A stretch of DNA of 64,000 bases from Flavobacterium ardleyense (GCF_033547075.1 NZ_CP137891.1:2046001-2110000), one strand, 5' to 3'; counted from the stretch's first letter, positions 16,901 to 25,158 are shown. Notes: generated by a model not told the origin, from the sequence alone. Translations and numbers: made by a program.

Positions 16901-19260
16901 TAAAATTTCCAGAAAAGGAAATTCATATTTATGCGGATTCTGCATTGGATGATATTATTAATTGTATAGACAATATTTTAAATCAAACAGCTGAACATTT
17001 TGAGATCGTTCAAGGAATAGTCACTAATTTGGTTACAACCTATCCGAACGCAGTTTTAGATATATGTCTTAAACTTAATAAATCGATTGATAGAGATAAT
17101 GCATTGCTAGAAGCATCCACCCGCTATCTCAAACAAGATTTTGCTCAAATCAACATTGTAATACTTGACGATCTACTATCAAACATCTTTGATTTAGATA
17201 TTAGGAAAATTGCAATTCATGAAATTATAACTAGAATAAATTCAGCTGATACAGAAAATATTTTACCAGTTCAATTTCACAAATATTTTAAGAAAGTCGA
17301 CGAAATAATTGATAATGAGTCAAAATGTTCTCTCTACATTACTTTAATTTCTATCTTAGAGAAAGAAAAAGGGGATTCTACTAGTATTGCCGCTAAATTA
17401 AAACTCACTTGGAGTGAATTGGAAACAGCCGCGAGTAAAATTGAACTTGGTTTCGAAATAGCGTACAAAGCATCATTTTTAGAAAACAAATCACTGGCTA
17501 AAGAGTTTTTAGAATTAGCTAGGCAAGAAAAAGAAAGACCAGAACTCTTACTAGATTCGCCTAATACAGCTCAAGTATTTCAATTATGTATAGAATTAGC
17601 ATTAAAACTATTTTCAGGTTTAATTGCTAAAAATAATTACAATGACACAGACATATCAAATCTTGAATCGTTGATAAGTTCACTACCATCTGAATCCCAG
17701 CAACTGCAAATGTGGACATTACTAATACTCAAAATTGCTCCAAAATCTGACGAAGTACTTCCAAAAAAATTGATTAATTTATATGTAATTCCAAAATTAT
17801 CTAAGATTAAAAATAAAGGTGAACGTATTTCTATTATACTTGAAATCATTCCAGTTTTATACTTTATAGACGGTGATTTGTCAATTTTAGAAGAACTTCC
17901 AAGCGCAAAATTAAAAGATATAGCATTGTCGAATGTATGCAAATTTCTTTTGACAAAATGTATTCCAAATGAACTGTGTGATGATAATGATTTGGGATTT
18001 CCTCTAACATTTGAGACACTTAAGAAAATTTTAGCTCTGATTTCAAAGATGTCTAACGATTATTTTATCTCCTATCAAATTGATGAACTTAGAAAGTCAA
18101 TTACTTCTAGTAAATCTAAAATAAGTTCTCAACAGATTATCGAGGTGAAAAAAATTATAGAGAAAATAGCTGACGAGAAATTACCTGATTCGAATAATAT
18201 AAAACACAACGGATACAAAATACTTGTTAAAGCTTACGCAGTTGGTATTCAAAAGCAACCAAAAAAAGAAGAATGGGATACGATATTAAGTGAAATCGAT
18301 GACGTACCTAACTTATCTGACAAGATTTTTTTATGGATTTCTATTTCATCAATAATTCCAAGTAGAATAGAATACGGAACTCTAAAACAAAACTTAATAA
18401 AGGATGCACATACGGCAGCATATACCTTGCCTTCATTTTTGGATACTGTTGGAAGAGTCTCGATGATTTTTAACAGTTTAAATTCAAAAAACGTAGAAGG
18501 GATCAATTTAAAAACATTGTTAGTTGAGTTTCTAGATGAACAAAAACTGAGAAATATAAATCCAAATTTGCGAAGTAAGTATCTTAATATACTAGACGTT
18601 GCCTACTCAGCAGACCCGACAATAGCAAAAGTTTTTATCAATATGTTCGACACTGATCCGGCGAGAAAAAACACAGGTACTTACTTAAATAACCATCTAA
18701 ATTTTTTAGAATTTCAGTCAAAAATGAATCAAAAATTTACAGATTCACTAACGGAAAGGAGTATAATAGAGCAAAAACCAAATTATTTTGAAAGAATTAT
18801 GGATAAAAAACTTGCTCGTCTAAATGCTACCAGTAAACCTGATGACGAACTTACTCCGAAAGATTTATTATATCAATTAAATCTTGCGTCTAACAGCTCG
18901 ATTTATGTAAGTCACAATGCATTTTCATATTTTATAGAAAGACTAATAATCAAGTATGAAAATACTGATGAATCCGAGAAATTAATAAAAAAATCATTTT
19001 TTGACTTAATTGAAATTTGTAAAATTATAAAACTTTTATCAATTCGTAATGCAGATAAAATTAAGAGTTTGTTAGATGTTATGTCCGATGATTTTGTAAA
19101 GGATGAGATTGAAGATTTAGAAATTGTAAAATCTAAAATCGGAGAAAAGATTTATAACAATATAGTAATCCTATTTAGTAAAGATTTATCTAGTGACGAG
19201 ATTTCTGAAATGCTTGATGTCGATTTGAAAGCTGTTGAAACTATTAAGCTATATATTTAA
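13975..19260 (+). CDS. Giant HEPN/STAND NTPase protein, candidate antiphage sensor
   Basis: A 1761-residue protein with no signal peptide. The N-terminal third contains a HEPN-like segment ending in LRNSQIHNG, where Arg172 and His177 give the RNase motif R-x4-H. A STAND/NACHT-type NTPase follows: Walker A GSEGIGKT (268-275, Lys274) and Walker B FLYFILDGFDE (355-365, Asp361). From about 600 to 1650 the sequence is long runs of amphipathic helices that look like degenerate TPR-type repeats, the usual sensor half of STAND proteins. The C-terminus (SSDEISEMLDVDLKAVETI) resembles an HTH. Known family logic: a ligand bound by the repeats drives NTPase oligomerisation, which activates the N-terminal effector. 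Position directly after hsdR suggests a combined defence cargo. Codon use is very AT-rich. The family name is not certain. Confidence 0.75.
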   Translation: MKQINWLQIKESLKENFIEQDFTPYITFSHIDIDSALEVFKYILDKKTSNHNETKAVLEALQAYADGEQNKDVLDKLVINYEQFAKKILHLVGEQYTPPARNNPSAPALGWCYKKLFEKLDIPIARSEITEFYAKTLDGKTETPNFDSSHFLNFLTDLSPHGKSLHSIYHLRNSQIHNGPAILTRLIPNLILECINSYLYFNFKFYDELSNSIPASEMLSPLSVEIKNLASLSGGVYQINIENEVLREGIIQTIENKLKKVNVLYLEGSEGIGKTIVLHQFIAKHPNSCFSHFIDGRDKSTYTTLSILQTFCNQIYFFNKNTELSENTGLDNMLDEAYLKKYFNSVNLKSSNNKFLYFILDGFDEINEESQMEIKEQILDFIPYNRENIKLILTGVGSNNIIPDRINSDNWEISSLSSEESKTIFGKNIKESDFRKINEICKNNAGKIVFIRELIKTGDITIENITQNITNDINQLFTYLWNKYYDKNIDYQGLILAIVAFEGEKYSVDKISKIIIDPKNVLTEDRIKEILNNIPFVRRNLRGTYEFLFEELTIFARKKLINYKKVIDGVIIDYLISNSTSKEALVNLPEIYKESGKIDDLIKLLAEERWKQLLGQSESISDVIRVSTTALQAINEHHENKYIPTILKYAILKSSLKELNQTSIWQNEIAANLSLGDEISAINLANIAFLKEDRLKLFASIAKTYTQKGKEVPASIDKKIVELYTDIDFRRIGIESVEIASLLMYSNSKLAFQLIEDMSGNMTDNDNAFDWALAQISLSAYKDLKESEDVSKEDLNAKIYSKIRNPKIKELSNAILYLSENQSLEEITVKIKELESTSQKLFLIRNWILNNRDNENISNIIELGIELVVNKSDMYVPKANDFKIFSIPLPYIKDREKTFELIKKIEQYLVSIEFSSSTNDILNIQLLIAQSLCNFDFEEGEKKLSSIYEEICQITDLALKASCLAIYASAATKIKLKFPEKEIHIYADSALDDIINCIDNILNQTAEHFEIVQGIVTNLVTTYPNAVLDICLKLNKSIDRDNALLEASTRYLKQDFAQINIVILDDLLSNIFDLDIRKIAIHEIITRINSADTENILPVQFHKYFKKVDEIIDNESKCSLYITLISILEKEKGDSTSIAAKLKLTWSELETAASKIELGFEIAYKASFLENKSLAKEFLELARQEKERPELLLDSPNTAQVFQLCIELALKLFSGLIAKNNYNDTDISNLESLISSLPSESQQLQMWTLLILKIAPKSDEVLPKKLINLYVIPKLSKIKNKGERISIILEIIPVLYFIDGDLSILEELPSAKLKDIALSNVCKFLLTKCIPNELCDDNDLGFPLTFETLKKILALISKMSNDYFISYQIDELRKSITSSKSKISSQQIIEVKKIIEKIADEKLPDSNNIKHNGYKILVKAYAVGIQKQPKKEEWDTILSEIDDVPNLSDKIFLWISISSIIPSRIEYGTLKQNLIKDAHTAAYTLPSFLDTVGRVSMIFNSLNSKNVEGINLKTLLVEFLDEQKLRNINPNLRSKYLNILDVAYSADPTIAKVFINMFDTDPARKNTGTYLNNHLNFLEFQSKMNQKFTDSLTERSIIEQKPNYFERIMDKKLARLNATSKPDDELTPKDLLYQLNLASNSSIYVSHNAFSYFIERLIIKYENTDESEKLIKKSFFDLIEICKIIKLLSIRNADKIKSLLDVMSDDFVKDEIEDLEIVKSKIGEKIYNNIVILFSKDLSSDEISEMLDVDLKAVETIKLYI

Positions 19261-19295
19261 TTTTTTTTCTATTTTAGCACTTTAAGTAATTAATT

Positions 19296-19473
19296 GGCGC
19301 GTAAGCTATCGTTACGGTTTTATCAGAAATTGCGACCTTCGGATAATACAACCATCTAACGATAGACCTTACGCCCGTGCCTTATATATAATTTGGCGCG
19401 GGCTATTGGTCTGTCTGGTTGTATAGGTTGTCGCAAACCTCTGATGAAGGATAAGATTTTGTAGTCCCGTGCC
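19296..19473. repeat. Pair of facing GGCGCG...CCCGTGCC palindromic elements
   Basis: Two units, 19296-19381 and 19395-19473, each begin GGCGCG and end CCCGTGCC. The first folds on itself (GTAAGCTATCGTTA with TAACGATAGACCTTAC). The two units are also complementary to each other (TCAGAAATTGCGACCTTCGG...TACAACC against GGTTGTATAGGTTGTCGCAAACCTCTGA), so the whole block can form one large stem. It lies after the giant NTPase gene and is clearly more GC-rich than that gene. It resembles a non-coding palindromic repeat rather than a terminator. Confidence 0.6.
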
Positions 19474-19514
19474 TCTTTCTACTATAAAATAAGGTTTAAT
19501 CTAATTACTATTCT

Positions 19515-19784
19515 ATGAAAAATTTATTCATTGTTGCTCTATTGAGCATCACTTCTTACGGTTTTTCGCAAACCAAATCAGATACTATAGCCAAATCCGC
19601 AAAGCTGGAAAATACTGCAGCTGTCGTCGAGACAAAAGAGCAGAAAAGAGATCGAATTCTAAAAGCAATGAGAGCTCGAAGTGAAAGAGCTCGAAGAATG
19701 ATGAACAATTCTGCTGCATTCGATTCGGTCACTCCTAAAAAAAGTGATAAAGACACTTTTACTAAAGTCTTTCAAACTCAATAA
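19515..19784 (+). CDS. Small exported basic protein, unknown function
   Basis: An 89-residue protein with a clear Sec signal peptide (MKNLFIVALLSITSYGFSQ, 1-19). The mature part is short, highly charged and rich in Arg and Lys (MRARSERARRMM). I recognise no domain. It lies inside the mobile element between the defence cargo and the mobility module, 23 bases upstream of the next small gene on the same strand, so the two may be co-expressed. Confidence 0.6.
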   Translation: MKNLFIVALLSITSYGFSQTKSDTIAKSAKLENTAAVVETKEQKRDRILKAMRARSERARRMMNNSAAFDSVTPKKSDKDTFTKVFQTQ

Positions 19785-19807
19785 AAATCAACTATAAATA
19801 TCTTGCT

Positions 19808-20176
19808 ATGGAAACAGACGATGACACACTTTTTAAAATAAGCCTTGCCTTTATCTCTGAAAATTTAGACACTTATTCAGACGAAATCCCCGATTATCTT
19901 ATAGACTATTGGATGCTAAAAGATTTCGATATGAACAACATTGAAGGAGTTCCTCAATTTACGATTTTCACCTACGCGTTAATTGAGCACAACTCTAAAA
20001 AAGGCAACGAAGAATTTGAAATGCAGATTGAAGATTTTTTTGGATTATTTGAACAGTGGCAAACTTTATTAGTCGCTGTAAATTTAGAATTCCAAACTAA
20101 TGCTGTTTTTAAACCATTCAAGTTATTTGATTTTTCTGATTATGATAATCCAGATCTTGAACTACTAGAAATTTAA
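19808..20176 (+). CDS. Small acidic protein, unknown function
   Basis: A 122-residue acidic, aromatic-rich protein without a signal or membrane segment. I recognise no family. Its coding character is good and its start follows an AT-rich leader. Candidates by context include an accessory or anti-restriction protein of the element, but nothing in the sequence proves a role. Confidence 0.6.
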   Translation: METDDDTLFKISLAFISENLDTYSDEIPDYLIDYWMLKDFDMNNIEGVPQFTIFTYALIEHNSKKGNEEFEMQIEDFFGLFEQWQTLLVAVNLEFQTNAVFKPFKLFDFSDYDNPDLELLEI

Positions 20177-20223
20177 TACAATAAAGATAGAATTATAGTC
20201 TTATGTAAATATTAGCTGTGGCA

Positions 20224-20337
20224 ATTTCGGAAATAACTTTTGGGTCCTCAAAAAGCCAAAAAAGTTATTCTGAAATTCGCTTGAGTTATTTCTTTTATGG
20301 ATTTAGCTAATCCGAGAAATAAAGAAGGCAATCAAGC
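20224..20337. repeat. Two stem-loops next to iterons
   Basis: Stem 1 pairs ATTTCGGAAATAACTTTT (20224-20241) with AAAGTTATTCTGAAAT (20260-20275). Stem 2 pairs GCTTGAGTTATTTCT (from 20279) with AGAAATAA...TCAAGC (to 20337), with an inner GGATT/AATCC. Neither has the T-run of a terminator. They lie beside the four iterons at 20348-20432 in the gap between converging gene blocks. Confidence 0.55.
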
Positions 20338-20347
20338 GACCTGGATT

Positions 20348-20432
20348 TATACAATTATATAAATCATCGTTATATAATTATATAAAAACTTATTATATAA
20401 TTATATAAAAAACTGTTATACAATTATATAAT
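20348..20432. repeat. Four palindromic iterons, 23-bp period
   Basis: Copies start at 20348, 20371, 20394 and 20417, exactly 23 bases apart. Each has the 16-base core TATAyAATTATATAAw; the two middle copies contain the perfect palindrome TATATAATTATATA. Exact spacing of about two helical turns is typical of binding arrays for replication initiators or repressors. It lies 56 bases past the relaxase stop codon. Confidence 0.75.
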
Positions 20433-20487
20433 AAAAATAGCTGTAATAATCTGTAGGTCAATTAGTTGTTGTTTAATTTAAAAAAAA

Positions 20488-21984
20488 TTAGCGTTTAAAT
20501 CTTCGTTTTCTTTTCGGTTCTTCGTCCTCTTCTGCTGAACCACCACTTTGCTGCAAAATTGAGTTTGAATAAGAGTATTCATTCTGTGTTTGAGCTTTAA
20601 AAATATTGCTGTCTTTTTCATCTTCATGAATGTTATAATCGGGAATATAAGCGCCAGAGTTTTCTATAGGCATCTTGGCAATTTCATTAAAAATGGCTGT
20701 AAATTGGTTGCCTAGTGGGTTGTAGATTTCGTTTGCGTCAATTTCTACAATCAATTCAGGCTTGATCAGACTATCTTTCTGCAGGCTCAGTATTTCATTA
20801 AATCTCTTTTGTTCTGGCGTCAAAAGTCCGAAGACTCCATTTTTATATTTTTGTTTTGAAATCATTTTAAACCGAGCCGTATCCTGGGCGAATTTATTTT
20901 TTGCTGATTCCAATTTTTCCCTGCAGTGCTTTTCAAAAGTTATTATAGCTTTTACATCTAACTGATTACCCTCGTATGTAAACTTCGATTTCTCATCGAA
21001 TACAATATCATTCTTGGCAAAGATTTTCTTCATATCTGGACTAATTCCCGTCTTATAAGTGTCTATAATTTCTTTTAGACTAGAATCAAGTCTCGATGCC
21101 ATTTTACCTGCAAACTGATTCACATTATTCTTTTCATTAAATTGATTTAAAGTCGCTAGGTTAGCTTCGAGTTGTTTCTTTATAAGTGCGCCTTTAAGTT
21201 GAATTTGAGTTCCTTTAACCGCAAGTCCTTCATATCTAAAAGATACTGCTATCTGCTGCTTTACATTTTCAGTGTGCCTAAGCTCGATGTTCAAATGTGA
21301 TAATTGAATCTTTAGATCTTTAATAGTAGTGGTTCTTGGATTGTTTAAAATTTTCAAGACGTTTTTTTGAACAAAGTTTTTCTTGTCTTGAATGCCCACT
21401 TTTCTGTCTTTGATCATTTGAATTCTTGGTAGTCCTTTCTTTATCTCTCGATTCTCATTTATTTTGTAACCTTTTACTGGATCATAAATAAATGCTCTGG
21501 TTTTTTCTAAATAATTATCTAAGCCCATCTCCTTTTCTATTTTATCGACTGCGGTTCCTATTCTTAACTTGGAATTGCTATCAGATAATGTGATACCATC
21601 TAAACCAACACGATTTATAATAATATGATAGTGAGGATGCTTATCATTATGTTGTACAACAACATATTGATGATTGTCATTTTTCACTCCCATTTCATTC
21701 ATTACCTTTTGAACAAATAATTTCTGGCTTTTCGATGAGATTTCATCAGCAGTTTTAAAGTTTACGGTAAGATGCATTACTGGCTTCTTGACGCGCTGAT
21801 TTTCTTTGGCTTGCTCTCTAAATTCTTTTCCTAATGACAGGTAATCTGAAGCATAGACGTGATTTCTAAAAATTACTTCAGGTTTTTTTGAAACAGAATC
21901 CGGTGCGTAAATTCCTTGAGCTAAAATATATTCGGCTAATCCACTAAACGATTCTCCTGATTTATGAGCTTCTCCTATAGGCAT
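20488..21984 (-). CDS. mobA: Relaxase / mobilization nuclease
   Basis: A 498-residue relaxase (Relaxase/Mobilization nuclease domain). The metal-binding triple-His signature is HNDKHPHYHI with His112, 116, 118 and 120, preceded by the MHLTVNF strand at 70-76; the N-terminal Tyr residues at 44 and 48 are candidates for the nicking tyrosine. The C-terminal half is charged, helical and ends in a basic RKRRFKR tail. It would nick one strand at oriT and lead it into a recipient through a conjugation pore from a helper element. Its start overlaps mobC by 23 bases, showing translational coupling. Confidence 0.92.
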   Translation of the reverse strand: MPIGEAHKSGESFSGLAEYILAQGIYAPDSVSKKPEVIFRNHVYASDYLSLGKEFREQAKENQRVKKPVMHLTVNFKTADEISSKSQKLFVQKVMNEMGVKNDNHQYVVVQHNDKHPHYHIIINRVGLDGITLSDSNSKLRIGTAVDKIEKEMGLDNYLEKTRAFIYDPVKGYKINENREIKKGLPRIQMIKDRKVGIQDKKNFVQKNVLKILNNPRTTTIKDLKIQLSHLNIELRHTENVKQQIAVSFRYEGLAVKGTQIQLKGALIKKQLEANLATLNQFNEKNNVNQFAGKMASRLDSSLKEIIDTYKTGISPDMKKIFAKNDIVFDEKSKFTYEGNQLDVKAIITFEKHCREKLESAKNKFAQDTARFKMISKQKYKNGVFGLLTPEQKRFNEILSLQKDSLIKPELIVEIDANEIYNPLGNQFTAIFNEIAKMPIENSGAYIPDYNIHEDEKDSNIFKAQTQNEYSYSNSILQQSGGSAEEDEEPKRKRRFKR

Positions 21985-22261
21985 TTTTAAGATGTATTAA
22001 AGTTGTTGTAAGTTCTTCCAGCAATCCTTTTGGTTGATACTGTTTCTGATGAAATAATTTTACTAGTTGATTAACATTGTTCGCGAGACCCGCTAATATT
22101 TTTCGCTCCTCCTTGGTGATATTTATTACCTCTCCATTGGTAAGCATAAATCTTGCAAATTCACTTAAAGTCCCTTTGCTTTCTAGTGCTCTAGCACTGA
22201 TTATTTTTTTTTCATTTTCGGTAATTCGAAATTTTATAAATGTGTCTTTTTTTGGTTCCAT
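21962..22261 (-). CDS. mobC: Relaxosome accessory protein MobC
   Basis: A 99-residue protein with a ribbon-helix-helix-like N-terminus (FIKFRITENEKKIISARALESKGTLSEFARFML) followed by helices with the MobC-type motif NNVNQLVKLFHQ. MobC proteins bind oriT and help the relaxase open it. It overlaps the relaxase start, and the oriT-like repeat lies just upstream. Confidence 0.88.
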   Translation of the reverse strand: MEPKKDTFIKFRITENEKKIISARALESKGTLSEFARFMLTNGEVINITKEERKILAGLANNVNQLVKLFHQKQYQPKGLLEELTTTLIHLKNAYRRSS

Positions 22262-22337
22262 AGGAAAATTTTAGTTTTTATGAAGTGTCATTTTTAAGAA
22301 TTTTTAGCGAAGCGTATAAAAAATCTATCCCCGAAGG

Positions 22338-22400
22338 GCAAGTTTGTCTATTGTGTAAACATGTAACGAAGTGAAGTGTACCCACAATAGACACCGCTTG
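22338..22400. other. Candidate origin of transfer (oriT)
   Basis: An 11-bp perfect inverted repeat, TGTCTATTGTG (22345-22355) and CACAATAGACA (22383-22393), is separated by 27 bases and extends imperfectly outward to GGCAAG/CTTGCT. It lies in the 200-base gap upstream of mobC-mobA, the usual oriT position. The nick site cannot be read directly. Confidence 0.6.
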
Positions 22401-22461
22401 CTAAATGAAGCTTAATATCAATAGTTTTAGTGCTTCCACTTTATCACTGGATTGTTGTGAT

Positions 22462-23523
22462 TTAATCTTTACAATCGATTTCTTCTCCATTGCTAAATGT
22501 CAAATCAAAAAATTCCACCAGAGTTTTTAAATTATTGTTTTTCTGATATAAATTAAGAAATGATTTTTGCTGTTTCGATAGAATCCTCTCAGGTGCACGT
22601 TGTAAGCTTTGCAAAAAATAATCAGCAATATCTAATCCTTCAGCTCTTTGAAAATTTGTAGAATTTTGTTCTAGCAGATTTGAGATTTTAATATCAAAGC
22701 CCATTTTCTGATATACTTCACATTTAGCTTTCCATTGTTCGAAAGGGGAGGAGCTTTTAAGATTTAATCCTAAATCTGGATAAAGGATGATTTTTCTATC
22801 TTTTAATACTTTCAATTTTTTGATATTTAACCCACCTAAACTTCCCGTTGCCATCCACAAATATTTATCAAAAAGTAAACTCATAATACAAGCAGTTTTC
22901 TCAGATTCTACGATTGCAATGGTATTATCATATTTGCCAATTAGATGTAGACCAAACAGGCACTGATCTAAATTAAAATTCTCTATATCTCCACTCTTTC
23001 GCTGGATTGAATGAATCCAATTGATATACTTTGTTCGTTTGCCATTTTCATTATAACCTATGATTTTACCACCTCGGACTTTTTGATCCTGATCTACCTG
23101 CCAAAAAATAGTAGAATTGAACCAGTTGTTCACTGTACCAATTCGATAATCAATTAAAAGATTTTCAACGCTCATTTTTCCAAAATGACTTTGTAGAAAT
23201 AAAATGAAATTATTCTTGTCATAATCCTTTAATGTGTTTTCAACATCTTTCAAATTATGAAATGAAGTTTTTTGATGAACTAAAGATTTACGTTCTATGT
23301 TTTTTGTAAGAGCTTCGTAGTTGCTTCCAGTATCTTTAAAGAATTGCTTTGGAGGATAATGATATGCACAATTTATTTCACGATCACATCTGCCAACATT
23401 GTCTGCCAGCAACTCTCCACTTGCTGAATCGACATATCGAACGAATCTTTTTTCACCACACGAAGGGCACTTAATTTTCTGTGATTTTTTTTCTAAGGTA
23501 TATTTAAACATAGTAGGTTGCAT
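22462..23523 (-). CDS. Toprim/zinc-finger primase-like protein
   Basis: About 353 residues from the ATG at 23521-23523. A zinc-binding segment opens the protein (KCPSCGEKRFVRYVD, then GRCDREINCAYH), and a Toprim-like region follows (AIVESEKTACIMSLL, then ATGSLGG and KIILYPDLG). This pattern is common in primase-like proteins of Bacteroidetes mobile elements (DUF6371 type). It probably primes or supports replication of the element after excision or transfer. The open frame extends to a TTG at 23661, and ATGs at 23583 and 23511 are also possible; I chose a start that leaves the TGCA repeats in the leader. Confidence 0.8.
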   Translation of the reverse strand: MQPTMFKYTLEKKSQKIKCPSCGEKRFVRYVDSASGELLADNVGRCDREINCAYHYPPKQFFKDTGSNYEALTKNIERKSLVHQKTSFHNLKDVENTLKDYDKNNFILFLQSHFGKMSVENLLIDYRIGTVNNWFNSTIFWQVDQDQKVRGGKIIGYNENGKRTKYINWIHSIQRKSGDIENFNLDQCLFGLHLIGKYDNTIAIVESEKTACIMSLLFDKYLWMATGSLGGLNIKKLKVLKDRKIILYPDLGLNLKSSSPFEQWKAKCEVYQKMGFDIKISNLLEQNSTNFQRAEGLDIADYFLQSLQRAPERILSKQQKSFLNLYQKNNNLKTLVEFFDLTFSNGEEIDCKD

Positions 23524-23578
23524 TTTATTCATTATGTTCACTATCGAGCTATAGCACGGTTTTTTACACATTTCGTTG

Positions 23579-23729
23579 TGCATTATCTCTGCATTATAGA
23601 CTGCACTTTCAATTCTATCAGTAAATTTCAATGATGCACTTTGTGCATTTTGATTGCACAAATACTTCGTAGTAAAATACAGAAAATCAGTAATTTAATG
23701 GTCAAAGTGCAGAAAGTGCAGAAAATGCA
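23579..23729. repeat. Nine TGCA repeats in three triplets
   Basis: TGCA occurs at 23579, 23590, 23602; at 23635, 23644, 23655; and at 23708, 23717, 23726. Within triplets the spacing is 9 to 12 bases, about one helical turn, and the last triplet is exactly 9-9. The array spans the junction between the DUF3987 gene stop and the start of the primase-like gene. A tetramer would be expected less than once in this length. Confidence 0.6.
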
Positions 23730-23730
23730 G

Positions 23731-25158
23731 TTATTGTATCTTTTGATAAAAACCGTGAGAAACTTTTTTGAACAATTTTCTATCTTTTAAATAAGTTTTG
23801 ACTTGACGTTCGCTTATCCTGGGTTTACCATTAACTATGATGCAAGCAATCTTTATAGCATCCGCCGTAGAAAAGCTACTATTGCTAGGTAAATCATCGA
23901 GAATGGTTCTTTGAAGTTCTGATAAAGACTCATTGTAGTTTTTCTTAATCGTTTCGTCTCTAACCTTTATAGCATTAAAGTAAAAATATTCGAACAATTT
24001 GATGCCACCTTTTACTGCGAAGAGTTGAATTTCTTTATCTGTTTTATCCTCGCAAATATTAAACACTAGTTGCAGAATTAAAGCAAAGCGTATAACATAC
24101 TGTTGCAATTTCACTTCAATACTTCTTTCGTATTCAAATAAATAATTTTCTGGACGAGCGTTTTGCCAGTCGAATAGGAATTTTTTTGCTTCGGCCTCAA
24201 AACAAATTATATTAGATTCGTTATTTGGATTTAACTTGAGGTCAATAAGGTCGGTGATAATTGCAAAATAATTTTGCATGATTATTTCATCTTGTTTGTT
24301 ATCGCTCCACTTAATGTTTTTTTGGACTTCAGGAAAAACAAAAAGCATTCTGTCTAAAAAACCATTAGCGCTTCTTCCACCTTTTGCAAATTCTTTGAGA
24401 ACAGAAATCTGTGTGCCTCCGATTACTCCAATGAAAGGATCGTCTAGACGAATACTTTTGCTAGAAACTCTGTCAACAGTTATCACGCCACCACTCCATA
24501 AGGTCAGATAAGTCTGCTCTTCACCGGAACTGTTGTATCTATTAAAATTTTTAATCCATCCATGAAGTTCATCCATATAAATGCAAAGGGATCGTTTATT
24601 GTTTGAATGTGCTTGAATAAGAGCTTCTGGAGTTGAGTCATTTATTAATAAACGTTCCAAAAATGGTTTTTCTACTTTTTCTTGATCACCGCCTAAGCTT
24701 CTTTCATAATCTCTCATTTCTTGCTCATACTTTTGAAAGAGCGCCTTTTCTCTTTTTTGGATTGGTTTAAAACAAAAGTTTAAAGCGTGACTTTTCGCAT
24801 CTCCTGTTCGACCAACGATCACCATAAATAAATTACATTTTTCTAGCCAACCTTGGAGAACTTCAACTTTATAGGAAATACCTATTGCCGCGGACATCGC
24901 CGAAAGACATCCAGCACCTAAATAGTCTATGGAAAATTGATAATTATTATGAGCGTGATAGATTATGGCTTGCAAATCTTTAGGGAAGACCTCGGTTGGA
25001 AAAGGATTCTCATTTTTTTCGGTTAAGACAGAAAAATCTTTTTCTAAATCTGACAGATCTATTTTACTATTATTTTCGGTATCTTTGTTTTTGAATGAAA
25101 TATTTGAGCCTCTAATACTTCCTAAGGTATTGGGGGCTCCGTTGTTTGTAGTCGCCAT
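23731..25158 (-). CDS. DUF3987-type ATPase of a mobile element
   Basis: A 475-residue protein matching the DUF3987 pattern: the N-terminal FPTEVFPKDLQAII segment, a P-loop-like GRTGDAKSH (116-124), and a Walker B-like CIYMDELHGW with downstream GVITVDRVSSKSIRL. DUF3987 proteins sit beside primase-like genes on many Bacteroidetes integrative elements and are thought to be replicative helicase-like ATPases. Its start overlaps the stop of the excisionase-like gene by one base. The C-terminus (DAIKIACIIVNGKPRISERQVKTYLKD) looks like a winged helix. Confidence 0.85.
   Translation of the reverse strand: MATTNNGAPNTLGSIRGSNISFKNKDTENNSKIDLSDLEKDFSVLTEKNENPFPTEVFPKDLQAIIYHAHNNYQFSIDYLGAGCLSAMSAAIGISYKVEVLQGWLEKCNLFMVIVGRTGDAKSHALNFCFKPIQKREKALFQKYEQEMRDYERSLGGDQEKVEKPFLERLLINDSTPEALIQAHSNNKRSLCIYMDELHGWIKNFNRYNSSGEEQTYLTLWSGGVITVDRVSSKSIRLDDPFIGVIGGTQISVLKEFAKGGRSANGFLDRMLFVFPEVQKNIKWSDNKQDEIIMQNYFAIITDLIDLKLNPNNESNIICFEAEAKKFLFDWQNARPENYLFEYERSIEVKLQQYVIRFALILQLVFNICEDKTDKEIQLFAVKGGIKLFEYFYFNAIKVRDETIKKNYNESLSELQRTILDDLPSNSSFSTADAIKIACIIVNGKPRISERQVKTYLKDRKLFKKVSHGFYQKIQ

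Noticed and set aside
20348..20432. CRISPR array
   Set aside because: The 23-bp period leaves only about 7 bases between repeats, the core is AT-only, and no cas genes are present.
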